Shown in pieces: positions 33,490-41,784 of a stretch of DNA of 64,000 nt; position 1 is the first letter of the stretch, and every line of letters begins with the position of its first letter. The DNA lies in the NCBI RefSeq assembly GCF_947503465.1, contig NZ_CANNDN010000001.1, forward strand, positions 434,001-498,000. The letters run 5' to 3'. A model generated the notes under the pieces. That model made no database searches. It was not told where the DNA came from and worked only from the letters and a program-made list of their open reading frames with translations. A program made the translations under genes and the position numbers. Source of the stretch: an uncultured Tateyamaria sp. GTDB lineage: Bacteria; Pseudomonadota; Alphaproteobacteria; Rhodobacterales; Rhodobacteraceae.

Positions 33490-34877
33490 TTGGGTCCGAT
33501 CATGTTTTCAGGGCGCACCACCTCGTTGAACCGCTCTTCGGTGACAAAGCCCAGCTTGACCGCTTCTTCAATCAGGGTGGTGCCGTTCTTGTGGGCCGTC
33601 TTGGCAACCTTGGTGGCGTTGTCATACCCGATTTCCGGAGCGAGCGCAGTCACAAGCATCAGCGACTCGCGCATCAGCTTGTCGATGCGCACCTCATCAG
33701 CCTGTAATCCGGCGACCAGGTTGTCGGTAAAGGCAGAACAGGCATCTCCCATCAATTGCATCGATTGCAGCACGTTATAGGCCATCATCGGCTTGTAGAC
33801 GTTCAGCTCGAAATGCCCCTGCGATCCGGCAAAGCCCACGGCGGCATCATTGCCCATCACATGGGCACAGACCTGCGTCAGCGCCTCGCATTGTGTGGGG
33901 TTCACTTTGCCCGGCATGATAGAGGACCCCGGCTCGTTCTCGGGCAGCACCAATTCGCCCAGACCACACCGGGGGCCGGATCCCAGCAGACGGATGTCAT
34001 TGGCAATCTTGAACAGCGACACGGCAACGGTTTTCAACGCACCTGACATCTCGACCATGGCATCATGGGCGGCCAGTGCCTCGAACTTGTTGGGTGCGGT
34101 GACAAAAGGCAGGTCGGTGATGTCGGCCATATGGCCTGCAACCGCCTCGGCCCAACCGACCTTGGTGTTCAGGCCGGTGCCGACAGCGGTGCCACCTTGC
34201 GCCAATTCATAGATGCGGCCCAATGCATCCTTGACGCGCTGGATGCCCATGGCAACCTGATGGGTGTATCCGGAAAACTCCTGACTCAGCGTCAAAGGCG
34301 TCGCATCCTGCGTATGCGTGCGCCCGATCTTGATGATGCCGTCGAACTGGGCGACCTTCGCTTCAAGGGCCGCGTGCAGCTTTTCCAGACCCGGCAGCAA
34401 CACGTCCCGCGCAGTCATCGCGGTTGAAATATGCATGGCGGTCGGGAACGTGTCATTTGACGACTGTCCCATGTTGCAATGGTCATTCGGGTGAACAGGG
34501 TCTTTTGACCCGATGACACCACCCAGGATTTCAATGGCGCGGTTTGCGATCACCTCATTGGCGTTCATGTTGGACTGGGTGCCCGAGCCGGTTTGCCAGA
34601 CGACAAGAGGAAAATTGTCGTCCAGCTTGCCGTCCACAACTTCGCCGGCGGCTGCGATGATCGCATCGGCCAATCTGGCGTCAAGCGCACCTTGCGCCTT
34701 GTTCTGCATCGCGCAGGCTTTCTTGATCACGCCCAGCGCCCGCACCACGGCCACGGGCTGTTTTTCCCAACCAATCGGGAAATTCATGATCGAGCGTTGC
34801 GTCTGCGCGCCCCAATACTTGTCGGCGGGGACCTCCAGCGGGCCAAAGCTGTCGGATTCGGTGCGGGTGTCGGCCAT
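33486..34877 (-). CDS. fumC: Class II fumarate hydratase
   Basis: A 463-residue oxygen-stable fumarase of the TCA cycle. Signature [20 protein letters not shown] is the fumarate-lyase loop. Other motifs are [44 protein letters not shown] and [16 protein letters not shown]. Start at the ATG of [19 protein letters not shown] with AAGGAG upstream. It heads a leftward operon: fumC, DUF4169, a 53-residue protein, the ribbon-helix-helix protein and a 102-residue protein. Confidence 0.97.
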   Translation of the reverse strand: MADTRTESDSFGPLEVPADKYWGAQTQRSIMNFPIGWEKQPVAVVRALGVIKKACAMQNKAQGALDARLADAIIAAAGEVVDGKLDDNFPLVVWQTGSGTQSNMNANEVIANRAIEILGGVIGSKDPVHPNDHCNMGQSSNDTFPTAMHISTAMTARDVLLPGLEKLHAALEAKVAQFDGIIKIGRTHTQDATPLTLSQEFSGYTHQVAMGIQRVKDALGRIYELAQGGTAVGTGLNTKVGWAEAVAGHMADITDLPFVTAPNKFEALAAHDAMVEMSGALKTVAVSLFKIANDIRLLGSGPRCGLGELVLPENEPGSSIMPGKVNPTQCEALTQVCAHVMGNDAAVGFAGSQGHFELNVYKPMMAYNVLQSMQLMGDACSAFTDNLVAGLQADEVRIDKLMRESLMLVTALAPEIGYDNATKVAKTAHKNGTTLIEEAVKLGFVTEERFNEVVRPENMIGPK

Positions 34878-35050
34878 CTGGCGGCTCCTTGTTGCGCGTG
34901 TCGTCGTGCTTTGCATCTACCGGGCGGGGCGCAGTCAGACAAGCGGGCGGCACATTTGTCGCCGTCATGTGATCACACGCCGCAGTCCCAAGGGTGCATC
35001 GGCGGTGAATGCCACCTATATTGAAAGGTGGAAGCGCAGTGAGGACCGCC

Positions 35051-35620
35051 ATGATCAGAACACGCACGTTGTTTCGCGCATCGCCGCTTGGTATCGCAAA
35101 TGCCCTGTTTGCCCTGGGATGCGCCTTGCTTTTGCTGGCCGGGCAAGCTCGGGCCGAGATTGCGCCCTTTGTCGGCTCCTACACCGGCAATGCCGAAGTG
35201 ACACAAATCGACGGGAAGAAAATCCCGCGCGACATGAGCGTGATGATCAGCGAAAACAAGCAGGGCTTTACCGTCACCTGGACGTCCGTCACCTACAAGG
35301 CGTCCGGCAAAGTGTCAGAGAAATCCTACTCGATCGACTTTGTGCCCAGCGGGCGGGGCAACGTCTATGCCGCCGCCCAGAAGAAGAACGTATTTGGCCA
35401 CGAGGTGCAACTCGACCCGATGAAGGGCGAACCCTATGTCTGGTCCCGCATCGACGATCAGACGCTCACCGTTTATTCGTTGTTTGTTGACGTCGATGGC
35501 GGCTACAGCTTGCAGCAATATGACCGCACGCTGACCGAGGGCGGTCTGAACCTGCGGTTCCAGAACATCCGGGACGGAGAGATTTTGCGCGCGGTCGAGA
35601 CGTTCCTGGCGCGCAAGTGA
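35051..35620 (+). CDS. Secreted hypothetical protein
   Basis: A 189-residue protein with an N-terminal signal peptide (hydrophobic core LGIANALFALGCALLLLAG, cleavage after ARA near residue 36). The mature part is beta-rich with repeated short strands (IAPFVGSYTGNAEVT; GFTVTWTSVTYKASGKVSEK; GGYSLQQYDRTLTEGGLNL), a lipocalin-like pattern. No family is recognised. GAGG lies upstream of the ATG. It is divergent from fumC and convergent with the sspB-like gene, whose end lies 3 bases away. Confidence 0.75.
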   Translation: MIRTRTLFRASPLGIANALFALGCALLLLAGQARAEIAPFVGSYTGNAEVTQIDGKKIPRDMSVMISENKQGFTVTWTSVTYKASGKVSEKSYSIDFVPSGRGNVYAAAQKKNVFGHEVQLDPMKGEPYVWSRIDDQTLTVYSLFVDVDGGYSLQQYDRTLTEGGLNLRFQNIRDGEILRAVETFLARK

Positions 35621-35623
35621 TCC

Positions 35624-36127
35624 CTATTTCCTGAAGCTGTCGAGGGATACGATCTCGGCATCCTTGCCATCGCCATCTTCGGCGGCCGGCTCGTCTGCGG
35701 CCTTGGGGGCTGCGGGTGCGCGGCTTGGCAGGATTTCGGGCGGTGTCGCAGGCGACGCGGTGTCCTCGTCATCGCCCTGCGTTTCAAAGCGCAAGCCGAA
35801 TTCGACGGACGGGTCCACAAAGGTCTTGATCGCGTCATAGGGGATGTACAGCGGCTCGGGCGCGTCGCCGAAATTGAGCGTCACGGCGAACCCTTCGGCA
35901 CCCACATCCAGATTGTCGTACCAGTGCTGCATGACGACCGTCATCTCGCCCGGATACCGGTCACTCAGCCAATCGGCCAGTTCCGCATCGGGATGGCTGG
36001 TGTCAAAGGTGATGAAGAAGTGATGCGCGCCGGGCAGCCCATTCTGGGACACATCGGTCAAAACCTTGCGGATCAGCCCCCGCATGGCTTCGTGCATCAA
36101 GTTGCCGTAATCGATGTTGCGGCTCAT
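35624..36127 (-). CDS. sspB: SspB-family ClpXP adaptor (alpha type)
   Basis: A 167-residue SspB-alpha protein. The N-terminal domain holds HHFFITFDTSHPDAELADWL, GEMTVVMQHWYDNLDV and FAVTLNFGDAPEPLYIPYDA, the substrate-binding fold. A linker (DDEDTASPATPPEILPSRAP) leads to a C-terminal ClpX-tethering tail ending EIVSLDSFRK. SspB delivers ssrA-tagged proteins to ClpXP. The ssrA RNA itself lies about 3 kb away at 39100-39415. The start was set at the ATG of MSRNIDYGNLMHEA, matching the family. Confidence 0.92.
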   Translation of the reverse strand: MSRNIDYGNLMHEAMRGLIRKVLTDVSQNGLPGAHHFFITFDTSHPDAELADWLSDRYPGEMTVVMQHWYDNLDVGAEGFAVTLNFGDAPEPLYIPYDAIKTFVDPSVEFGLRFETQGDDEDTASPATPPEILPSRAPAAPKAADEPAAEDGDGKDAEIVSLDSFRK

Positions 36128-36203
36128 GGCGATCCTCGTTTGTGTCGCCCAACCATATCCCAATTTGACGCAGAGGGAAGGGGCGGCGCGCGTCCTGCGT
36201 ACC

Positions 36204-37457
36204 TTAAACTGCGCCGGCAAGTGCCAGCGCGCATCCCGCCGCTGCCATAAGTGCCAAGGTCACAAGCAGATCCACCCGCAAACGCAGCATCAGGTAGGCC
36301 GCAGCCGCCGTCAAAAGGACTGCCCACAGGTTCAGCGTGGCAAGGTCCGGCATGGGCAAGGCAAGGTGCGGAACCGCGCCGACATCGCCAAACAGCACAT
36401 GCAGTGCGAACCAGATGGACAGGTTCAGGATAACCCCCACCACCGCAGCCGTAATGGCGCTGAGCGCCGCTGACAGGCGCGGGCGGGCAGCAATATGATC
36501 CAGGTACGGACCGGCGGCAAAGATCCACAGGAAACACGGGACAAACGTGACCCAAAGCGTCAGCGCACCTGCCGCGAGCGCAAGGCCCAGCCCGCCCTGG
36601 GCATACCCGGCCAACAGGGCCACGAATTCCGTCACAAGGATCAGCGGGCCCGGCGTTGTTTCAGCAAGACCCAGCGCGTCGATCATCTGTCCCGTCGTGA
36701 TCCAGCCGTGCTCCTGCACGACGTCCTGTGTCATGTAGGCCAGGACGGCATAGGCACCGCCAAAGGTGACGACCGCCAGCTTGGAAAAGAAAAGCCCGAT
36801 CTCGAGCAGGAAGTCGCGCCCGGTCAGCCAGAGCAGGGCCAGCGGTGCGGCCCATAGTGCGGCAAGGCCCGCCACCGGGCCAAGGATGCGGGCTTGCACA
36901 GGTGCTGCCACCGGTGCGTCTGGCATGGGGCTGGCGGTCGCGGCCCCATAAAGGCCCGCCATGACAACGACGATGGGAAACGGGATGCCAAAGACAAACA
37001 GGGCGACAAAGGCAAGGCCCGCCAAGGCCCATGCAGCTGACCCGTGCAGCGCCTTTTGCCCCAGACGCATAAGCGCCTGCAAAACAACGATGATCACAGC
37101 GGCCTTGATGCCCAGGAATGCGGCCTGGACCAACGGAACGTCGCCAAACCGGACATAGGCAAGCGCCAGACCAAGGATGATCATCGCGCCCGGGATCACG
37201 AACAGCGCACCCGCCAGCAGGCCCCCGGTGATGCCGCGCAGGCGCCAACCTGCATAGGTGGCAAGCTGCATCGCTTCGGGTCCGGGCAACAACATGCACA
37301 GGGACAGCGCCCGCAAATACTGGTCTTCGGTCAGCCACTTTTCGCGGCGTACCAGCGCATCATGCATCAGGGCGATCTGTGCTGCGGGCCCGCCAAAGGA
37401 CATCAGGCCGATCCGGCCAAACACGCGCGTCAATTCCGACCAATTGTGCACCATCAT
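36204..37457 (-). CDS. chrA: Chromate transporter ChrA
   Basis: A 417-residue CHR-family membrane protein with two homologous halves. The family motif appears as FGRIGLMSFGGPAAQIALMH in the N-half and FSKLAVVTFGGAYAVLAYM in the C-half. ALSLCMLLPGPEAMQLATY and LGLAETTPGPLILVTEFVA are the paired proline-rich segments. It exports chromate. Its ATG overlaps the stop of the upstream rhodanese-ChrB gene as ATGA, so they are coupled. Confidence 0.93.
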   Translation of the reverse strand: MMVHNWSELTRVFGRIGLMSFGGPAAQIALMHDALVRREKWLTEDQYLRALSLCMLLPGPEAMQLATYAGWRLRGITGGLLAGALFVIPGAMIILGLALAYVRFGDVPLVQAAFLGIKAAVIIVVLQALMRLGQKALHGSAAWALAGLAFVALFVFGIPFPIVVVMAGLYGAATASPMPDAPVAAPVQARILGPVAGLAALWAAPLALLWLTGRDFLLEIGLFFSKLAVVTFGGAYAVLAYMTQDVVQEHGWITTGQMIDALGLAETTPGPLILVTEFVALLAGYAQGGLGLALAAGALTLWVTFVPCFLWIFAAGPYLDHIAARPRLSAALSAITAAVVGVILNLSIWFALHVLFGDVGAVPHLALPMPDLATLNLWAVLLTAAAAYLMLRLRVDLLVTLALMAAAGCALALAGAV

Positions 37458-38182
37458 CCGGCCTCCTGACCACTTGACCGGCAGAACGCGGTCCACGCCG
37501 CATCCAGAAACGGAAGGCCTGCTGTCGCACAGTCTTCATCACGAACGTGAAGATCAGGCAACATGTCCATCAACACGGTCCCGGGCGCGGTTCCATCCTC
37601 AACCCTGTCCAGAAACACGACAAGGGCAGGGTGGATCAGCCCTCGCGCGGCGAAGTTCGTCGTCAACGATGTGTCAGGATCATGTAGGGTCGCGCCAAAT
37701 CGGTCCGCAACGGCACTGACATGATCTGGCGCAACCCACATCACACGCGCGTTGCGGTCAAACCAGCGCATGACGGTCCATGCAGCCGCCAGCGCACCGC
37801 GGTCGCGGGTGGCGGGAAGCACCCAGGCTGTCCCCATATCCGGGGCCAGATCGCAGGCGAGCCGCGGGTGATCGGCCGCCTGCCACGCAAGGTTTCCGCC
37901 CTGCAACGCGCGGGCACCGATGCCCGCAGCGCGCAACAGCGCCGCCGCACCTTGCGACAGTTTGAGCCCCTTCTGACAGACCGTGACGACAGGTCTGCCT
38001 GGGTCCAGAAACGGCACCGCGTCAAGGACATCGCGGTGGTGCACCGGCATGGCCGTGGGCAGGCGCCACGGATCGGCGGCGACATCTTCGGGAAGGGTGA
38101 CGTCGATGATGTGCGGCCCATGAGCGGTGCCCAAAAGCGCGTACATTTCATCAGCAGGGATTACATGAAGAGGGTGGTCCAT
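37454..38182 (-). CDS. Rhodanese domain fused to ChrB C-terminal domain, chromate-resistance protein
   Basis: A 242-residue two-domain protein. Residues about 5-95 form a rhodanese fold with the active Cys in PVVTVCQKGLKLSQGAAALL. Residues about 105-235 match the ChrB C-terminal domain (WTVMRWFDRNARVMWVAPDH and VADRFGATLHDPD). Bacterial ChrB proteins act with ChrA in chromate resistance. The rhodanese part could supply a thiol or reduction function, which is an inference. The start is the ATG after AAAGGATGC. That site lies in the right arm of a 9-bp hairpin. It is translationally coupled to chrA. Confidence 0.85.
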   Translation of the reverse strand: MDHPLHVIPADEMYALLGTAHGPHIIDVTLPEDVAADPWRLPTAMPVHHRDVLDAVPFLDPGRPVVTVCQKGLKLSQGAAALLRAAGIGARALQGGNLAWQAADHPRLACDLAPDMGTAWVLPATRDRGALAAAWTVMRWFDRNARVMWVAPDHVSAVADRFGATLHDPDTSLTTNFAARGLIHPALVVFLDRVEDGTAPGTVLMDMLPDLHVRDEDCATAGLPFLDAAWTAFCRSSGQEAG

Positions 38183-38186
38183 CGTG

Positions 38187-38214
38187 GCATCCTTTGAGCA
38201 CAACAAAAGGATGC
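38187..38214. promoter_or_regulatory. Perfect 9-bp inverted repeat containing the chrB-like ribosome binding site
   Basis: GCATCCTTT (38187-38195) and AAAGGATGC (38206-38214) are exact complements with a 10-base loop. On the mRNA strand the arm nearest the gene, AAAGGATGC, contains the ribosome binding site for the rhodanese-ChrB protein. It may be a repressor operator or a hairpin that limits translation initiation. Confidence 0.6.
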
Positions 38215-38539
38215 GACATTTGGGCCAGCGTTGTTCAAGCCTGATGGGGCAGTCGCGTTCGCCCCTGTGCTTGAGTAGCGGCGCGCCGTGGCTTGCGTCA
38301 ACCCTTGCTTTGAACGCTGGGCATCAGGAGTAGCGCGCCGCACCGGGTTATCAGACCAGCCAACTGCCAGCATTCGCGGGCAGACGCTGCTGCCGCGCAA
38401 TCGACGGATTTTGCCGGAAAACGCAGTCGGGCGTTTCGGGAACAGATTTCACCGGATGTGCCACCGGGCCATTGCGCGTTGATCGACCGATAGGATGCGA
38501 ATGATGTGTGACAGGTGTGGGCCAAAGACGACTGCCCTG
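38215..38539. other. Gene-free stretch upstream of the chromate genes
   Basis: Both strands carry short open frames, but none has a credible ribosome binding site or recognisable protein. The promoter of the leftward chromate operon should lie here. No repeat, tRNA or insertion sequence was recognised. Confidence 0.4.
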
Positions 38540-38968
38540 TCAGCGCAGGCGCGTGCCGCCCAACATCACGGCCATCGCATTTTCAGGCAGCAGACCCAGT
38601 TGTTCGAACAGGGAAAGAGAGTCGGTGTTGTTGTAAATCTCGACCATCTGCGTGCCCTCAAAGCGGGCGATGACCTGGGTAAAGATGTGCACCGGGTCAC
38701 CGGTATCAGCACTGTGGCTTTTAATCTCAATCAGCGCCGACAGCCAATCATCCTGTTCCATCGTGATCGGCAGACTGATTTCGATCGGACCCAGCAACTC
38801 GCGCACCATTGTCACCAGTTCGGTCAGATCATCTTTGGAAAAGGGCATGTCGCCCATGATCCCCCGCGATCGTGCGTTGGGGGCCAGGAATTTCGGGATG
38901 GCGCCGGTGTCGCCCTTAACCCACACCTCGTCGTACCAGCCTTGGAGGGTTTTGACCTTGTGCGGCAT
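38540..38968 (-). CDS. NTF2-like (SnoaL-type) protein
   Basis: A 142-residue protein of the NTF2-like cone fold. LQGWYDEVWVKGDTGAIPKF, then MGDMPFSKDDLTELVTMVRE and VARFEGTQMVEIYNNTDSL follow the SnoaL pattern (N-terminal helix, Asp/His-bearing strands, final NNTD-SLFEQLG tail). Members bind or isomerise small hydrophobic substrates. The substrate is unknown. The gene is monocistronic and adjacent to the tmRNA. Confidence 0.8.
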   Translation of the reverse strand: MPHKVKTLQGWYDEVWVKGDTGAIPKFLAPNARSRGIMGDMPFSKDDLTELVTMVRELLGPIEISLPITMEQDDWLSALIEIKSHSADTGDPVHIFTQVIARFEGTQMVEIYNNTDSLSLFEQLGLLPENAMAVMLGGTRLR

Positions 38969-39099
38969 GCGCGCCTCATTCTGAATGGACCTCTATCCCG
39001 TTCAGGACTAGCTGCGGCGCGTTAACATTCCTTAAAGTTGTGGAGAAAACCGGCGTTTCTTTGCAGTTTCCCGTTCTCAGCGTATCTTCATGTGATGGA

Positions 39100-39415
39100 A
39101 AGTGCAGGCTTCTGTTGCCAGGTGCCTGCGAACCCCGCCTTACGCGGCTAGGCGCAAGGGCTTAAAGTCGGTTCGACTAGGACTGCTTACGCAGCCATAG
39201 CAACCGGAGCACGATTGTCGTTTGCAATTGTACTGTTTTCGCCGGTAACGGTGGCAGACAGCCGAGACAAAGCAAACCCCTTTAGACGTCCGTCGATCCT
39301 GTTTCGGCCCCATGATCCCGCAAACGACAGGATGTTTGGTGGAGCCGCCGGGTACCGCCCCCGGGTCCGATCCGCTTATTACGAGCGCGTTTATGTCCAT
39401 AGTCCCGAAGGACAC
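39100..39415 (-). ncRNA. ssrA: Permuted two-piece transfer-messenger RNA
   Basis: On the minus strand the acceptor piece comes first: an upstream hairpin GTCC-TTCG-GGAC (39413-39402), then the T-arm region, ending in CGGCTCC-A-CCA (39347-39337). A 25-base spacer follows, and then the coding piece opens GGGGCCG (39311-39305), which pairs with CGGCTCC to form the alanine-type acceptor stem. The tag frame at 39225-39187 encodes ANDNRAPVAMAA and ends in TAA. The final stem GCAGGC/GCCTGC (39129-39104) marks the 3' end. This permuted layout is the known alphaproteobacterial form, processed to two RNAs. Outer ends are approximate. Confidence 0.95.
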
Positions 39416-39419
39416 CCCA

Positions 39420-39448
39420 TACATAGGCGACGGGCGCGCCTATTGCAA
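39420..39448 (-). promoter_or_regulatory. Promoter of the tmRNA gene
   Basis: On the minus strand TTGCAA (39448-39443) and TATGTA (39425-39420) are separated by exactly 17 bases. This fits the alphaproteobacterial housekeeping pattern. Transcription would start at about 39413, at the first stem of the tmRNA precursor. Confidence 0.65.
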
Positions 39449-39528
39449 TCTGCGCGCGCGCCCTGCCGCGTTTTTTGGAACAGAGAAGCAAGCATTCTTA
39501 CATGAAGATCGAGCCATAACACTCTGAT

Positions 39529-39921
39529 TTACAGTGCACCCATCGCAATTCGGGTTGCTGCAATGGCGCCCAGGTTGATCGACAGCGCCACGATGGCCAC
39601 CACAAGTTCAGAGCCGAAGAAGATCCATTTCAACCGGGTCGTGCCGTCGGCGATCAGGGATGTGATCCGACCCAGCGCGCCGCCGGCCCAGATGAATCCC
39701 AGCATGGCATAGGCCACAGGGCTTGCAAGCCACAGCGCGCCCGCGCCAGCCACCACAAACAGCGCGCCCGAGGCTGCGCGCACTTCGGACCGGCCCATGG
39801 TCGACCCTCCGTCGCGCAGGTCGACCGTTTGCATCGTGTAACGCGGTGCCAACCATCCCAACGCACCGAAAAAGATAGTGAGCACGGCGATGCCGATATT
39901 GATAAATGTGATCCAGTCCAT
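39529..39921 (-). CDS. DUF4345 family membrane protein, tandem copy 1
   Basis: A 130-residue protein with four predicted helices. GALGWLAPRYTMQTVDLRDG, STMGRSEVRAASGALFVVAG and AYAMLGFIWAGGALGRITSL are conserved with the neighbouring copy at 39974-40324. The family has no known function. It likely arose by local duplication. It ends at a TAA 5' of the tmRNA promoter region and belongs to a leftward gene row. Confidence 0.85.
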   Translation of the reverse strand: MDWITFINIGIAVLTIFFGALGWLAPRYTMQTVDLRDGGSTMGRSEVRAASGALFVVAGAGALWLASPVAYAMLGFIWAGGALGRITSLIADGTTRLKWIFFGSELVVAIVALSINLGAIAATRIAMGAL

Positions 39922-39973
39922 GAGCGCCTCGTTTCAATGGTTTGAAAGAGGAACCCGGAAGGGGCCATTTTGT

Positions 39974-40324
39974 TCATATGTTCGCTGCGATGAACCAGAC
40001 GGCCAGGGCTGCCTCTATGCCACCGAACAGGATCACCTTGCGGCGAGGTGGGTTGTCCAGCGCTAGCGACAGGCAGCGGCCAAGCGCAGCACCTGCAAAG
40101 GCAAAGCCGATCATCGCATAGGCGACCGGCGCGTCGATCCAGATGGCGGCCAGGCCTGCCACGACAAAAAGCCCACCGACAGAAGCGCGCATTTCGCTCA
40201 GCCCCATGGTGCTGCTGGTCGGCTCCAGATCAAGCGCTGCCGCCGTATAGCGCGGTGCCAGAAATCCAAACAGGCCGAAGGCGATGGTCAACGCGGCGGC
40301 CAGGATGTTGAGGCTGTCAATCAT
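39974..40324 (-). CDS. DUF4345 family membrane protein, tandem copy 2
   Basis: A 116-residue paralogue of the preceding gene: FGLFGFLAPRYTAAALDLEP, STMGLSEMRASVGGLFVVAG and AYAMIGFAFAGAALGRCLSL align throughout. Four predicted helices and no catalytic motif. The ATG was chosen to match the paralogue; it overlaps the end of the upstream acyltransferase gene by 8 bases, so the two are probably cotranscribed. Confidence 0.85.
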   Translation of the reverse strand: MIDSLNILAAALTIAFGLFGFLAPRYTAAALDLEPTSSTMGLSEMRASVGGLFVVAGLAAIWIDAPVAYAMIGFAFAGAALGRCLSLALDNPPRRKVILFGGIEAALAVWFIAANI

Positions 40325-41054
40325 GCGCCGCAGGTAGGGCAGGATTATCTGTCCGGCAAGCGCCAAATGTCTCGGCGATCGGGGTGTTCAGCCGATCTTC
40401 CAGCCTCTGGTTGAAGGTCGCAAGGTCCATGTTCGGGTCCAGATCATCCACCCGCCGCAGATCGACCGAGATATGCCGCCGCCCGCGTTTGATGCCGATG
40501 AACGTCCAGAAGTAATCATAGCGCGCGGGCTGGAACTTGCCCAAGCCATCCAGTCGTAGAACCAACACGGGCCGCTCTGGATTTGTTTGCAGGATATCAC
40601 GCGCGCCGGACAGATGCGGCGCTATCACTTCGGCCGGTTGCTGGCGCGTGTGCCCGGCGGGGAACAGCAGAATACTCTCGTCGCGATCAAGCGCTGCGAG
40701 GATCAGCGACATCGCTTTCTTCTTTTGGGCCTCGCGCCGTTCGGGGCTCCAGGTCCTGGGGGAACTGACGGGAATGGCGCGGGCCACGAACAATGGAAAC
40801 CACTGCATCCAGTTGTTGTATTCGTTGTAATGCACCACAGGGCGAATGCGTTGCGTGGTGTACAGGATCGCAGCAATCAATGGACCGTCAAAGCGGCTGA
40901 CATGGGTTGCGAGGATCAACGCGCCTTGCAGGTCCTGCAAAAGATGCTTGTTCGAACAACTGACATTGTAGAACAGCCCGAAATAGGTGCGCACGATCGC
41001 AAAGAAGAAATGGCGCAGCCATTTGCCGATGGTGCCATCAATAAATCGGAACAT
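40317..41054 (-). CDS. PlsC-like 1-acyl-glycerol-phosphate acyltransferase family protein
   Basis: A 245-residue acyltransferase fold. The catalytic HX4D motif lies in ILATHVSRFDGPLIAA (H51, D56), and FPAGHTRQQPAE matches motif III. YNEYNNWMQWFPLFVARAIP is motif II-like. An N-terminal hydrophobic segment (FFFAIVRTYFGLFYN) suggests peripheral inner-membrane location. It could acylate lysophosphatidic acid or an ornithine-lipid precursor; the substrate is uncertain. It follows the small membrane protein gene by 73 bases. Confidence 0.82.
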   Translation of the reverse strand: MFRFIDGTIGKWLRHFFFAIVRTYFGLFYNVSCSNKHLLQDLQGALILATHVSRFDGPLIAAILYTTQRIRPVVHYNEYNNWMQWFPLFVARAIPVSSPRTWSPERREAQKKKAMSLILAALDRDESILLFPAGHTRQQPAEVIAPHLSGARDILQTNPERPVLVLRLDGLGKFQPARYDYFWTFIGIKRGRRHISVDLRRVDDLDPNMDLATFNQRLEDRLNTPIAETFGACRTDNPALPAAHD

Positions 41055-41127
41055 ATCTGTGCTGCTCGCGCCTCGGTCTCTTTGGCCCGACAGTCGTGGG
41101 CGGACGCAACGACGTCAAATAAAATCC

Positions 41128-41781
41128 TCAGAGAGCGGTCCAGAGACCAACACCGCCCACAAGGATCAGGCTCAGTGCCCAGCCAAGTTCAAGATCAAAC
41201 CAGCCGCGTTTGAGAAAGTTGAGACCAAGCCAGCGGTGTACCGCATAAGCCACGGCGCCGCCGGATCCCATCATGGCGACGGTATGCAGAACGGCCACGC
41301 CCAGTGCCAGGGCCGTTGTCGCCATCAGTGCGGACGCGGCGCGGTGCCCTGCGTCCAGTTCTTCGATGGCGCAAAGGCCCAGGTAAATCGGCACGAGCAT
41401 GAGCGCAGCACCGTGGGCCAGCGCAACGAGAAAGGACCAAAGGGTCAGTTTGTGCGGCGGAATGCGCGCCAAGAACCGCGGGTGCTTGCGTGTTATCGCC
41501 AGGTACAGTCCCATCCCGATGACCAGAAGGCCCGCGCCGATGCGGATTTCGTTCTCGAAATCAATCAGCAACGTCATCATGGAGAAGGGCAGAAGAATAC
41601 CCAGCATCGCCGCGAAATGGCCCAGCGACAGCGCCCCAAGCGCGGGCCACAGCGCGCTGCGCCGCCGTTCGAACAACGCGGAGGACACGGCCAGTGGCCA
41701 GCCCATGCCGGGGTTCAGGCCGTGATACAGGCCAGAGAGGATCACGGCGAGCCACAGGCCCGCCGCAGTTGTCAACTCCAT
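41128..41781 (-). CDS. Membrane protein linked to the SBP56 gene, possible metal transporter
   Basis: A 217-residue protein with about six predicted helices. LSGLYHGLNPGMGWPLAVSS places a His in the first helix, as in HupE/NiCoT-like carriers, and VALAHGAALMLVP and VAVLHTVAMMGSGG add two more membrane His. It begins 3 bases after the SBP56 stop, so it is cotranscribed with the methanethiol oxidase homologue. The family is not firmly recognised. Copper or another metal is a guess from the His placement and context. Confidence 0.65.
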   Translation of the reverse strand: MELTTAAGLWLAVILSGLYHGLNPGMGWPLAVSSALFERRRSALWPALGALSLGHFAAMLGILLPFSMMTLLIDFENEIRIGAGLLVIGMGLYLAITRKHPRFLARIPPHKLTLWSFLVALAHGAALMLVPIYLGLCAIEELDAGHRAASALMATTALALGVAVLHTVAMMGSGGAVAYAVHRWLGLNFLKRGWFDLELGWALSLILVGGVGLWTAL

Positions 41782-41784
41782 GCT

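Noticed and set aside
36128-36203. Short gap between chrA and sspB, checked for a small gene or site
   Set aside because: No start with a ribosome binding site and no repeat was found.
38298-38525. A 75-codon minus-strand frame upstream of the chromate genes, considered as a transposase remnant
   Set aside because: No transposase motif, inverted terminal repeat or target duplication is visible, and there is no ribosome binding site.
39019-39038. TTAA-CATTCC-TTAA resembling a CtrA site near the tmRNA 3' end
   Set aside because: The spacing is 6 rather than the usual 7, and it lies downstream of the gene, so it is not supported.
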